From Apium graveolens (lineage: Eukaryota; Streptophyta; Magnoliopsida; Apiales; Apiaceae), in the NCBI RefSeq assembly GCF_009905375.1, contig NC_133657.1, forward strand, positions 41,349,853-41,413,852: a DNA stretch of 64,000 nucleotides. Direction: 5' to 3'. Below the pieces are notes generated by a model. The model searched no databases, was not told where the DNA came from, and worked only from the letters and a program-made list of their open reading frames with translations. A program made the translations under genes and the position numbers. Shown here piece by piece: positions 21,475-32,996 of this stretch. Numbering within the stretch: position 1 is the stretch's first letter; the number at the start of each line of letters is the position of its first letter.

Positions 21475-22088
21475 TGTTAGGTCACACACACACTGTAGAG
21501 GGGGTGAATACAGTGTATAGTACACTCAAATCAAACTTTAAGATCTTAAGTAACAGAAAACAAACTTTATTGAAACAATAAACTCTGTTACAGTATGGAA
21601 CTGTTACCTCTCAGTGATGAACAAATATCACGAGAGCTGCTAGGGTTATATAGAATAATAACTTCGATAATGATAACACTTATAGTGTAAACCCTATGCC
21701 TGTGTTTATATACTACACAGTTACAAGATAATCGCTAATTGATATGGAATATAATTCTGCTTCCTAAAATATATCAATCAGATATCTTTTCTTCCAAGTA
21801 TTCCATTCTTCACGGAATTCCTTCTTCATGCATATCTCTTCTTATGTTTATCTCGATCTTCTTTCCTTTAATCAGCTACTGTCCTTATCTGATTGTCCTT
21901 CAGCACTTAAGTTCTGATATCTATCTTCTGATGATTATCTCCTGATAATATAAGTACTGATATCCTTAAGTCCTGACTTCCAGTATAAGTACTGATCAAC
22001 AGTTAAGTACTGATTTATCCTGTTCACGTAAGATCTGAAAGCTAAACATAAAACATATTAGCCATGACATTATCAAATATATCTAACA
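21475..22088 (-). repeat. Element B 5' LTR
   Basis: 614 bp, the same as 1535-2148 but for about two bases. The minus-strand TATA box is at 21712-21705. The element RNA would start downstream of it. Confidence 0.97.
21705..21712 (-). promoter_or_regulatory. TATA box of the B 5' LTR
   Basis: TATATAAA in the context GTAGTATATAAACAC on the minus strand, about 230 bp before the LTR end. The same box is at 1765-1772 in the 3' LTR and at 41783-41790 in D. Confidence 0.7.
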
Positions 22089-24213
22089 CATGTTTGACAA
22101 TATCATAAACTGTAAAACTGCTAAAGAGGTCTGGGATACTATTCAGGTTATATGTGATGGAACTGAGCAAGTAAGGGAAAATAAAATGCAACTCTTGATT
22201 CAGCAATATGAGCATTTTTATAGTGAAGAAAGTGAGTTACACTGAAATTTTCAGTAGATTTCAAAAACTGTTGAATGCTCTAAAGCTGTATGGAAGAGTC
22301 TATCGAACAAATGACTCAAACCTCAAATTCCTTAGATCTCTACCAAAGGAATGGAAGCTTATGATAGTCTCACTAATAAACTCTCAAGATTACAAGGAAT
22401 TTATCTTGGACAGGCTGTATGGGACTCTAAAGACCTGTGAGCTTGAAATAGATCAAGATGAAAAGCTGGAAAAGGAAGAAAGAAATGAGGATCCATTACA
22501 TTGGTTTCTGAGCAAGAAAAGAAGAAGGAGATAAAGGTTGAAGCTGTTGAATCTGCACCAAACTCTAGAGTTTGTGAAGGCAAGGGAAAAGGGCTAGTGG
22601 CTGAACATGAAGAACGTATAAGTTAAGATGACATGGATGACATAGATGAGCATCTGGCTTTTCTATCCAGGAGGTTTGCCAAGCTCAAATTCAAGAAGAA
22701 TTTTGGAGCATCCAAGTCAAACAGAAAAATGGTTGACAAGTCTAAATTCAAGTATTTCAAGTATGGCTTGGCAAGTCATTTTGCTAGTGAATGCAGAAAG
22801 TCTGATTCTGGCAAAAAGAAGTTTGAGCCTGTGGATTATAAGCAGAAATATTTTGAGTTTCTCAAACAAAAGGAAAGGGCTTTTATCACACATAAAAATG
22901 ACTGGGTTGCATATGGACTAGATGAGTATGATGATACAAGCTATGTCAATCTAGCACTTATGGCTAAATTAGATGAAACAGAAGTCAGTTCATCCGGTAA
23001 TCAGGTAATTACCACTAATCTAGCACATTTATCTAAAAATGAGTGTAATGATGCTATAAATGACATGTCTACTGAGTTATATCATCTGCGTGTTACACTC
23101 AAATCTCTCACTAAATAAAACACTAAAATTAAAGAGAATAATTTGTTTTTAAGTGAAAGAAATAATGTGTTAGAGACTCAATTTGTTGAGTTTGAAAAAT
23201 TGAAGATAGAGTGCAAGATTGCCAAAGATGAACTAACTGAATCCCTAAAGAAAGAGAAGATTTTAAGAAACCAACTTGAACGAGAACAGGAGGTAATTAA
23301 GAAATGGAAATCATCTAGAAATGTCCATGCTCAAATTACTAAAGTCCAAGGTATAGAATCCTTCTATGATGAAGCCTGGAAAAAGAGCAAGGAGAAACTT
23401 GATTCCAATTTGGTTGAAGGACTTTCAACGAATGTGGATTCGACGGATAATGAATGTTATCCGTCGAATGATCAAAAGAATTATACGTCGAATTACAAGG
23501 AACCACATCCGTTGAATGAAAGTAAGCCAGTTAGCAAAACCAAGCTAGCTAAATTAAATGAGAAATATGGATCAATTTCTAAAAACTTTGTTCCAGGAGA
23601 AACAAGTCAAGTGAAAAAGGACAAGAGAGTCAATGTAGGGCATCTGTCAGTCAAGCAATTGAATGACAGATTGGAGAAAATTGAGGTTAAAACAGAATCA
23701 AAAAGGAAAAACAATAGAAATGGGAAAGTAGGAATTAACAAACATAACAACTACACACCTGATAAATATGCACCTAGAAAAATCTGTGTGAAGTGTGGTA
23801 GTGTTAATCATTTGTCTGTTAATTGCAAACTTGCTATGCCTGCTCCCATGTCTGCACCTCATTCATTTCCTAGTATGCCTACAATGCCTGTGAATGTTAT
23901 GCCTGCACATAATTTGAATGCACAGTTTGCTAATATGCCATTTGCACAAAATCCTTACTATGCTGTATTTAGTATGCCACAAATGCCATTTAACATGCCA
24001 TACTGGAATAACATATTTGCACATAATATGTCTTTCCATGTTAACCAGCCTGTGCATGATAATTCTACAATGATGAATGGTTTTATGGGTTCCACTCAAT
24101 TGACTAAGGATGAACTTCAAATGCTTAAGTCAAACGAGGACAAGCCTAAGAAACCTAAGAAAATGGCTAACAAAACAGGACCTAGGGAAACTTGGGTACC
24201 AAAATCAACTTGA
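22089..24213 (+). pseudogene. Element A gag, remainder after B
   Basis: Resumes with MFDNIINCKTAKEVWDTI. Breaks are a frameshift near 22235, another near 22500, and stops at 22532-22534, 22624-22626 and 23116-23118. The first knuckle is ruined (KYFKYGLASHFASEC lacks both leading Cys). A second is intact: CVKCGSVNHLSVNC. After it comes a Met/Pro-rich stretch with repeated MP and NMP units (about 23836-24005). It ends in RETWVPKST and a TGA at 24211-24213. An inverted repeat at 23438-23469 lies inside the coding DNA. Confidence 0.9.
23438..23469. repeat. Perfect 13-bp inverted repeat in A gag
   Basis: ATTCGACGGATAA, the loop TGAATG, then TTATCCGTCGAAT. The arm contains the family word ATCCGTCGAA, which also occurs in the linker and 3' spacer of the same element. 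Confidence 0.9.
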
Positions 24214-24233
24214 TTTGATTTTGTTGTGTGCAG
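24214..24233 (+). promoter_or_regulatory. Splice-acceptor-like site at the A gag-pol junction
   Basis: TTTGATTTTGTTGTGTGCAG follows directly after the gag TGA. The T-rich run and AG lie at the place conserved in the other elements. Confidence 0.4.
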
Positions 24234-27200
24234 GGAAATAGAAAGAATCTTTAGTATTTGGATAGTGGATGCTCAAGGCACATGACTGGAGATTCTACCC
24301 TGCTCACTGAGTTCAAGGAGAGAGCTGGCCCAAGTATTACTTTTGGAGATGACAACAAGGGTTGTAATGTGGGATATGGCTTAATTGCAAAGGATAATGT
24401 CATCATTGAGGAAATTGCCTTAGTAGATGGACTCAAGCACAACTTATCGAGTATCCGCCAACTTTGTGATAAGGGAAACTCAGTAACATTCAATTCTGAA
24501 GCTTGTGTCATGACCAACAAGAAGAGCAACAAAGTGGTTCTCACTGGAGTGAGAAAAAGAAATTTGTATCTAGTTGACTTCAACTCATCAAATGCAGAAT
24601 CTGTCACTTGTCTATTTAGCAAGGCAAGTCAAGATGAAAGTTGGCTTTGGCACAAGAAGCTGTCCCACCTTAACTTCAAGACTATGAATGAGCTAGTTAG
24701 GAAAGATTTAGTAAGAGGTATTCCACAAGTAGAATTCTCAAAGGATGGATTGTGTGATGCCTGTCAAAAAGGAAAACAGATCAAGGCATCATCAGAAAGA
24801 AGCTTGATTCAACAATTGAAGAAACTTTACAACTACTGCACAAAAATTTATTTGGACCAATCAATATATTATCCATCTCAAGGAAAATATACTGCCTAGT
24901 AATTTTGGATGATTTCTCAAAGTTCTCTTGGACATATTTTCTCAAATCCAAAGATGAAGCTAGTGAAATCATCATCAATCACATAAGGAAAGTTAACAAT
25001 CATCCTGATCTCAAGGTAAGGAGAATCATGAGTGACAATGGAACTGAGTTTAAAAATTCTGTGATGAGATTGTTTTGTGAAGAGAATGGGATCATGCATG
25101 AGTTTTCAACAACAAGGTCTCCACAGCAAATTGGAGTGGTGGAAAGGAAGAACATATCTCTTATTGAAGCTGCAAGAACAATGCTAGAAGAATTAAAGTT
25201 GCCAACATACTTTTGGGCAGAAGCTGTAAATACTGCATGCTACATTAAGAATATTTCTTTGGTTAATCAAGGAAAATGCATGACACCCTACTAATTGTTC
25301 AAGAATAGGAAGCCAACATTAAACTTTTTCCATGTCTTTGGCTGTAAATGCTATATCTTAAGGAATCAAACTGATCAACATGGAAAGTTTGATGCCAAAG
25401 CTGATGAGGGAATTTTATTTGGATATGCAGTTGGAAAAGCATACAGAGTCTACAATCTCTGAACCAACATTGTTATGGAATCTGTACATGTTGTGTTTGA
25501 TGATAAAAAGATTGAAGGACTGCAAGATGGAGATTTCCATGAAAGCCTTAAATTTGATAATGTTGAGATGATTTGTGATGATAGTGATGATGAAAGTGAT
25601 CAAGAAATCATATCTAAAGATAATACAGAAAAATCTACAACTAATGAAGCACATAACTCAACATTCATCGAAAGACCAAGTGCATCATCCGTCGAAAGAC
25701 AATCTGCATCATCCGTCGAAAGGCAAAGATCAACACCCGTTGATCCATCAATAGGAGTTGAAGCCAATACAGATCACAAGCAGAAATAACCCCAACTCAG
25801 TCACACATCAAGATAACTATGAGGCCTCTTCATCTAGAGCTAATCCCCCACAACAGAGAAAATGGACTAGGGATCACCCTTTTGAACTAATTATTGGTGA
25901 TGCATCTTCAAGAGTGCAAACAAGGAAAGCAACTCAAGAAAAATGTATGTATAACATCTTTCTATCTCAAGAAGAACCTAAAAAGGTAGAAGAAGCTCTG
26001 TTGGATCTAGATTGGGTTGTAGCTATGAGCTAAACAAATTTGAAAAGAATAAAGTTTGGAAGTTGGTACCCAAGCCTAAAGGATAGAATCCTATTGACAC
26101 CAAGTTGGTTTCAGAAACAAGATGGATGAAAATGGTATAGTAGTCAGGAACAAAGTTAGATTGGTTGCTAAGGGCTACTGTCAACAAGAAGGAATATATT
26201 TTAATGAAACTTTTGCTCCTGTTGTAAGACTTGAAGCCATTAGAATTTTCTTAGCCTATGCAGCCCATGCCAATTTCAAGGTCTATAATGGATGTCAAGA
26301 GTGCCTTTCTGAATGGAGATTTGGAGGAGGAAGTCTATGTCAGTCAGCCTCCTGGTTTTGAAGATCTAAATTTTCCAGAATTTGTCTACTATCTTTTAAA
26401 GGCACTTTATGGACTGAAGCAAATACCTAGAGCCTGGTATGACACTTTGTCAAAGTTCTTCTTAAAAAATCATTTGAGAAGAGGTATTGTTGATAAACCT
26501 TATTCTATAGAAATGTTAATTGCTCTAGTATACTTGTTCAAATTTATGTAGATGATATTATATTTGGCTCTGCAGATGAAAAACTTTGCAAAACGTTTGC
26601 CAAATTGATGCAAAGTAAATTTAAAATGAGCATGATGGGAGAACTAACTTACTTTCTTGGTTTACAAGTTAAGTAAGTTAGTGATGGAATATTCATTAGT
26701 CAAACCAAATATATTTATGATCTTTTGAGGAAGTTTGACTTAATGGATTGCACATCTGCAAAAACTCCCATGGCCACTGCAACTAAACTTGAATTAAACA
26801 CTACTGAAAAGTCTGTGGATATTTCAAGTTATAGAGGCATGGTTGGCACACTTTTATATTTAACGGCCAGTAGGCCAGATATAATGTTTGCTACTTGTCT
26901 TTGTGCTGGATTTAAAGCTGATCCTAGAGAATCTCATTTAGTAGCTATTAAGAGAATTTTCAGATATCTCAAAAGAACTCCAAAACTTGGCATTTGGTAT
27001 CCTAGAGATTATGGTTTTGATCTAACTGGTTTTTCAGATGCAGATTATGCAAGTTGTAAAATTGATAGAAAAAGTACAACATGAACCTGTCAATTTCTAG
27101 GAAATAAGCTAGTATCCTGGTTCAGTAAAAAATAAAATCCAGTCTCTACTTCTACAGCGAGGCTGAATATATTGCTGCTGGTAGTTGTTGTGCACATATT

Positions 27201-27531
27201 TTATGGATGAAAAATCAACTGTTGGACTATGGTCTACAGGTGAATAAGATTCCTATTTTCTGTGACAACAAAAGTGCCATTGCAATTACCGAAAATCCAG
27301 TACAACATTCAAGGACCAAGCACATTGACATCTAGTACCACTTCATTAGAGAACATGTCATGAATGGTACTGTGGAACTTCAATTTGTTCCAAGTGAGAA
27401 GCAACTTGCAGACATCTTTACCAAGCCACTTGATTAATCCACCTTCACTATATTGGTAAGTGAGTTAGGTATGCTTAATTACTCTAAATTTGTTTTAATG
27501 CCTAAGCAAATTAAAATGCAGCCAGAGTAAA
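24234..27531 (+). pseudogene. Element A pol, badly broken
   Basis: Domains in order: protease (DSGCSRHMTGD near 24260); GAG-pre-integrase (WHKKLSHLN near 24650, CDACQKGKQ near 24750); integrase (MSDNGTEF near 25030, VVERKN near 25138); a linker with three CCGTCGAA or CATCGAAA words (25660-25750); RT (around 26040-26700); YVDDIIFGS near 26545; RNase H (SDADYASCK near 27040, CDNKSA near 27260); and DIFTKPL near 27415. Many stops and shifts exist (for example at 24897, 25292, 26031, 26549 and 27082), so no enzyme is made. It is clearly more diverged than B. Confidence 0.9.
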
Positions 27532-27990
27532 ATTTGATGCTTCATGTTATAAGATGAAATTTTGGCTAAGTCAGAGTTTAAATCTCGACGAATGTTCATA
27601 ATCCGTTGAAAATGAACATCCGTTGAATCTCATTATCCTTCGGAGTATCAAACATTACTCTGGGTACTTGTACTTTTATCCGTCGAATTGCTCTCAATCT
27701 TAGCCGTTAATTCTGAGTATTATCCGTCGAATTTACTTACAGCCTATATGTATATTTCAACAGATAATTTTAGAATTTTGACAGTTTTCCTTATGTTTAA
27801 ACGGCTATTTTGGGCTAATTTGATTGGTTACTTTATTTTACTTTTTAATTTTTGACAGTTTATTTCTGAGTACGTATAAAAACTGATTCCATTTCTATTT
27901 TTACTTTTATCTTTCTCAAGCAATTTCTTTAACTCTCTTCTTCTCCAAAAGCAAATACTCCCTTTCTGCAACTAACTTTGTAAAGCATAA
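27532..27990 (+). other. 3' spacer of element A up to the E insertion
   Basis: Non-coding, with at least four ATCCGTTGAA/ATCCGTCGAA words (27602, 27618, 27679 and 27722). A TATAAA lies at 27875, followed by a CT-rich leader. The organisation matches the DNA before the third ORF in B and D, so A probably had such an ORF beyond 27990. Confidence 0.6.
27874..27881 (+). promoter_or_regulatory. TATA-like box in the A spacer
   Basis: GTACGTATAAAAACTG lies about 115 nt before the point where E cuts in. Place and form match the boxes before the third ORF in B and D. Confidence 0.5.
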
Positions 27991-28485
27991 TGTAATGTAA
28001 CATGTAATCGAGGATTTATAACTCAACATGAAAACAGATAAATAATATTAAATTGTGAAGCACAGGGACCCTACAGATGAAGACAGGATAAACTTAAAGA
28101 ACCAAATGATGTGATTAACTCATTAAGTCCTCCCACAGAACATGGGAAGAAGTTCATTGTCATGTTCAAGCAGCCATGAAGAATAAGACATCAAGGGACT
28201 TTAAGCATCAGTTACATGTATTGATTTCAAGTGTTACAGATCAAGGGTTCAGTGAAAGAAGCAATGGACAAACATCAGTCTGTATCAACTCAGAAACACA
28301 AGACAAATTGAATTAGGATCCTCTCAATGCTAGGTGTTTGTGAACCAAACCAGTGCACCAAACATCAGTATTCAAGAAAGTATTTTGATTCAATTATAGA
28401 AGAAAAATGATTGATACATTAAGAATGGTTTGACAAAGAGCCAAAATACTCTAAGTCATGACAGCTCTCTCTATCTAGTCGGCAC

Positions 28486-28737
28486 AGGAGTACTTGTCGC
28501 CACAGAGTTGTTATCAGAGAAATGCACAAGACAACTGTCGCCACAGAGCTGTCGCCACAGAGCTATCACCACAGAGCTGTCACCACATAGATATGCACAA
28601 GACAACTCTGTCGCCATAGAGCTGTCGCCACAGAGCTGTCACAACAGAGATATGCACAAGACAACTCTATCGCCACAGAGAAGGCACGGGGGAAGCTGTC
28701 GCCACAGAGAAGGCACAGGGGATGTTGTCGCCACATA
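28486..28737 (+). repeat. GTCGCCACAGAG word cluster in the E LTR
   Basis: At least eight TCGCCAYA words and several one-base variants (TCACCACA) lie in 250 bp, and one more lies just after the solo LTR (32450). CTGTCGCCACAG is itself a short inverted repeat. A plus-strand ORF of 122 codons here is only the repeat read through. Confidence 0.85.
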
Positions 28738-31700
28738 TGTAACGACCGGAAAATTTATGTTGTATTATATCATATTTATAATAAAATATGTGTATTAATA
28801 TGTCATTTATATGTGATTAAATGTGTTGAGTCATTAAACCCTAACTGCTACGTGTTACGTGTTATCTGTTTTGATCCAAACGTGTTTTGGATATTTATTG
28901 AGTGTTTTATCGTAAATTATATATCTTATATCAAAACCTGTACAGCTCAAAACTATATTTTAAAAGCCTGTATTTCAAACAAAATCATTGGCCCTATTTT
29001 ACCAAAAATGTCCTATATCATATTGCTATTCTGAACCCCTAGACGTTTTACAAATTTACCTTTTTAGCGAAAAACGACTTTTCCGGACCCCTTCAGGTAC
29101 AAAAACCCCCACAAAAATCACATTTTTATTTTTATATGATCATGAAATTATCATATATCATTTTTCTTTGCATTTTTGTAATATTCACAATTTTTGGGAA
29201 TTTTTGACATTTATTTTGTATTTATTAAATATTTAAAAATTCAATATTAATACCCAAAAATTATAAAAATTGGGGCCAAATATTTTTATTAGAAGTGTAA
29301 TTAGACCCTTAATTTTATTTAGGGGTATTATTTTCATAAATATAAATACCTGATTTATCATTAATTAAATCAGTTAATTATAATTAAAAATCAGAAAAAT
29401 AAAAAGAAAAAGGGAATTAGGGTTTGGTGAAGAACAGAGCAGCAGAATCAAAGTTGAATTTGAAGGTGATTCCGGAGTCCAAATCAGTCATGTGAGTACT
29501 CGTTTTGAAGCCTGTGATTCGTAGTTTTCAATTATGTAATCAGTTTTGTTGTTTGATTTCTTGTTTTTAATTTCGTAATTTTCGGGTTTAGTTCTTGAAT
29601 TCGGGTTTTGTGATTGAGTTGTTGTTGGATGTTTTGATGATTACGAGCGGTTAGATCGTTGTTTTGCGAGTCGAATGACACCGGTTTCGTGCCTGTTGGT
29701 GTCCATTTCGTGGTCGTCGGAGAAGCGGCGACGTCGCCGCTGTTCGTGTTCGCCGGTCTGGTTCGACGGGGAGGAAGGACGAAGGAAAGAGGAGGACATC
29801 CCTGTGGTGTTGTCGGTGAAGTACGAAGCAAAACTAGCTTGGAACCGTGGTGTTTGGACGTTGTTTTGGTTCACCGGAAAATCCCCGCCGGCGTCGGGTT
29901 TTTGGGCAGCCAGGAGTGTTCTTCGTCGACCCGGGTTCGACCCGGTTCCAACCCAGAAATCGACTCGGGTTTGATCCCCAAAACCTGAAACCAATTCCCT
30001 GAATTGTGTTTTTGATTTATTAATTATTTATTTATATTTTAGTAAATCAAAATCAGATTTTAAAAATTCTAATAATTAATTAATAATTAGTTCTAAATTC
30101 TGAAAAATAGTATTATTAATTTCTGAATTATTTTATTAATTTATAAATTCGAATTTAATTATTTAGTTAATTATTTAATTATTTATCTATTTATTTATTA
30201 GTTATCTAATTAAGTAATAATTAGGTAATTAATTAATAGTTAGGTAATTAATTAATAAATAAGGATTAAATAATACGTTTAATGATCCGATAATCAGTAA
30301 ATATTATGAGTAACTCGTATCTATACGAGTAGTGATTTGATAATGAGAATTATTATTCGAGCGTTAGTTATTCGAATAATATTGCAGTAATTGTTCGTAT
30401 CGTATAATTAAATACCGATAATTAATTGATTAACGAATCGTTTAAATTCCAATAATAATATATTAGTTCGGTAGTATTCGAGAATAGTGCGTAGCTCGTA
30501 TTTATACAAGTAATTGATTGTTAAGTTGGATTATGATTCGAATAATGACTCAATTGTTTAATAATTAACGTACCGGTTAATGATATCGATTATTTATTTA
30601 TAAATAATCGATCTAATCAAATAAATAACGATGAGTTGTAAATATTTGTAATAAATTGTGATTAATCCTAATAATTCGGGATTAATTATTTTAAATTAGT
30701 AAATAATTATCTATTAATTATTTATTAGTTATTTATTTATTAAATATTTAAAAAGTGATTAATTATTTCGATAATTAGTCACATAATTTGCAATAAATCA
30801 TAACTTCTTCATTTTAACTCCAAAAATTATAAAAAAATATTTTTGACTTTGATTTTTCTTAAATGATTATTTAAAAATTATTTTGGGATTTAAAAATTAG
30901 CATTAATTATTTATATTGAATAATAAATTGAATTATCATTGTTTAATTGATAATAATTCAACCATTAGTCCGAATTGAGCGAAACGAAAGCCTGTTGACT
31001 CAGAAAAATGAATTCTTCTCACTAAAAATAATATGAAGACCTAATTTCTTCTCGAAATTAGTTGACCTTATTGATTGCTTGATTATCAGTCGAAATGCGT
31101 GCCGAGACGAGTTCGGAAAATTCCGGAAAAATGGGGAATGAAGCAGAAGGTGATCAACGGAGCAATCAGCGAGTCGATTTCGATTCTAAAAATTATGTTA
31201 ACTATAAAAATGATTGTGTGCTTATGTGCTTATGTGTATTATGTGGTTAATCGAGTCTTACTTGCTTATATGTAATATTCGAGTCGGTTATAAGCGTATG
31301 AGTAGATAGTAGGAACAAAATGAAGTCGATGCAAGCTGCAAATTGAACTACAAAATGAATTAACCAGTCTATTTTTCTAACAGAAACTAAGCTAGCAAGG
31401 CAGGTCAAGGAGGGGATAAACGGAAGTGATTTAATTGCAGTAAGTCGCTCAGAAGGCAAGTTTCACCTCTATTCTATTTTTCAGAATAGTGATATTCTCT
31501 TCAGATTATTATTACAATTGCACTCTTTTAATTCTCTTGTTCATATTTCATTTCACTTCTTGAATTATTCTTTTCATTTGAATTTATTATTCATATTCCA
31601 ATTGTTACTCAAAATTATTGATATATTTTGGTGATTAGAATATATCAAAGCATACCGATTTGTTCCGGTTGTTATTCCAGGGACTGGATAATACTACTTT

Positions 31701-32440
31701 TGGGATTAAGTCTACTTAATCTTAAGGATCGGGACATAACCGGATCCTTGAGATGGGTCGTAGTGCCTGGGTGCCCGACGGGATCTATATAGTGAGATAT
31801 AGATCTGCACTGTATCCTGGCTGATCAGTAGGGTATAGCTGCAAACTTGAGTCCAGTTTAGTTTGTTTGTATTCGCCAGCAATGGCCTTCTTTTTATTCT
31901 TATAAGGTTATATCTTTGCAGATAAACCTGGGTTACAGATTCAGTTATATTGCTTTAACATTGTGTATATTTTGTAGACATGTTGAGCAATTTTTGGCTC
32001 ACCCCTTTTTGTTGTTATTCACCTTATTGTTTTCAGTTAAGAAGGAATATGAAACCCGTCAGGACACGAGTGGTAAAGAAGTGGGTCAAGCCTTGGGATC
32101 CTCTTATACCCAAGGTGTTGATCCCAATCCAGGAAGAAAGCTTTGAGTTGCCCGAGCAGGTGGAGTGTTGATAGATAGTATGTGTGTTTGAATAAAAGCT
32201 GAACTTAGCTTAAAATGAATTAGACAATGGTTTGTAATAAAGAAAGTTTGTGAGATTTTAAATGTTGGTTTGTAATAAAAGTAGTTAGTGGTTCTTGTTT
32301 TCATACTTCAACCTAAAAAGGTCCTGGTAGTTATTAAGGGGTTTAGTTTTATTTCTTTATTATTTATAAATAAGCTTGTACAGGTTTGGTGATTAGCTCG
32401 TAACCCCCAGACTTATACCCCGGGTTTGGAGGGCGTTATA
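28738..32440 (+). mobile_element. Solo LTR of a Ty3/gypsy Tekay/Del-like element
   Basis: 3703 bp from TGTAACGACC to CGTTATA (a one-base variant of the expected CGTTACA). It is flanked by ACATA (28733-28737) and ACAGA (32441-32445), a 5-bp duplication with one mismatch. There is no internal domain, so it is a solo LTR from recombination between two LTRs. It shares a TTGGCTCACC-like region (about 31991) and general form with the gypsy LTR at 56811. It contains no gene that I can support. Confidence 0.85.
29640..29990. other. GC-rich island inside the solo gypsy LTR
   Basis: A 350-bp block rich in CG and GGCGACG/CCGGCG stands out from AT-rich surroundings. ORFs of 99-117 codons overlap on both strands, which is expected in GC-rich DNA poor in stop codons. 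It could be part of the transcribed leader or captured host DNA. No protein family is recognised. Confidence 0.6.
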
Positions 32441-32856
32441 ACAGAGCTGTCGCCATAGATGTGTTATTCACTGATTTGAAGTGCAACAAATTTAATGAAA
32501 TGAGTGGACAAGAATTGTCCATTAAATTTGAAAAGATTACAGAAGCAAATTGAATATATTTTCATTCAGTTAGTTATCTTCTTCAGCAAATACAGAAAGT
32601 TTACGAGAGCTCCATTAAAGCTTCAAATTTATTATCTTTGTAAACATACTATTATGCTGCTGAATTTATTGTAGCTAATCAATACATTGATTAGATTGTA
32701 GCAACCTCAAGGTTTATATTAATAAAATAATATATTCCTCGAATTATTTTGTATTATTTTTGATTCTGTACTTTTAACGAAGAACTTGAAACGAATCGAA
32801 AAAGATTGTAGGTATCGTATTCAACCCCCCTTCTACGATACTTTGTGACTAATAAT

Positions 32857-32869
32857 TGGTATTAGAGCT
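32857..32869 (+). other. Primer-binding site of element E
   Basis: TGGTATTAGAGCT lies two bases after the LTR end. It is the initiator tRNA-Met complement with C-to-T style decay. Confidence 0.85.
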
Positions 32870-32996
32870 TGTTAATTGACATACAAATCAAGATCCGGAA
32901 AAAGAAACAAGTTCTTGAAAAATTCTTGAATTTTTTAATTTTAAAAATTCTCATTTCTTGAAATTTTTGAATTTTAAATAATTTAATTCCGCCAAG

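Larger units (their letters stand above)
1535..22088 (-). mobile_element. Element B: young, nearly complete SIRE-type copia element carrying nested element C
   Basis: Both LTRs are 614 bp with TGTTAG/CTAACA ends and differ by about 2 substitutions (hand count), so the insertion is young. Order on the minus strand: LTR, PBS 21460-21472, gag 21418 to 11808 (split by C), pol 11792-8451, spacer with a small ORF, third ORF 6067-2357, polypurine tract, LTR. Without C it is about 13.3 kb. The flanks GTGAC (1530-1534) and CATGT (22089-22093) are not a target duplication, which is unexpected for so young a copy. Pol has two single-base shifts, so this copy is probably not autonomous. Confidence 0.95.
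199..27990 (+). mobile_element. Element A: degraded SIRE-type Ty1/copia retrotransposon, split by B and cut by E
   Basis: The pieces of A are a 5' LTR, primer-binding site, gag start (to 1534), gag remainder (from 22089), pol and a 3' spacer (to 27990). Gag reads logically across the 20.5 kb insertion of element B, since the capsid-like region stops at 1534 and resumes at 22089. Element E begins at 27991, so any third ORF and the 3' LTR of A lie beyond E or are lost. Many stops and frameshifts show it is a dead copy. Words of the type TTCAAYGGAT / ATCCGTCGAA recur in its LTR, gag, integrase-RT linker and 3' spacer and mark this family. Confidence 0.85.
27991..32854 (+). repeat. Element E 5' LTR, interrupted by a solo gypsy LTR
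   Basis: Begins TGTAATGTAACATGTAATCG, followed by CGAGGATTTATAACTCAAC as in the C LTR. It ends CTTTGTGACTAATA before the primer-binding site. Removing 28738-32440 and one target copy leaves about 1156 bp. The left end is inferred by likeness to C. Confidence 0.75.

Noticed and set aside
28430..28798. 122-codon plus-strand ORF
   Set aside because: Made of the GTCGCCACAGAG word read through, and it runs into the gypsy LTR.
29641..29994. 117-codon minus-strand ORF and overlapping plus-strand ORFs
   Set aside because: GC-rich DNA lacking stop codons on both strands; no family resemblance and no start context.
31075..32304. Short ORFs in the solo gypsy LTR
   Set aside because: No motif, no conserved context, and they overlap on both strands.
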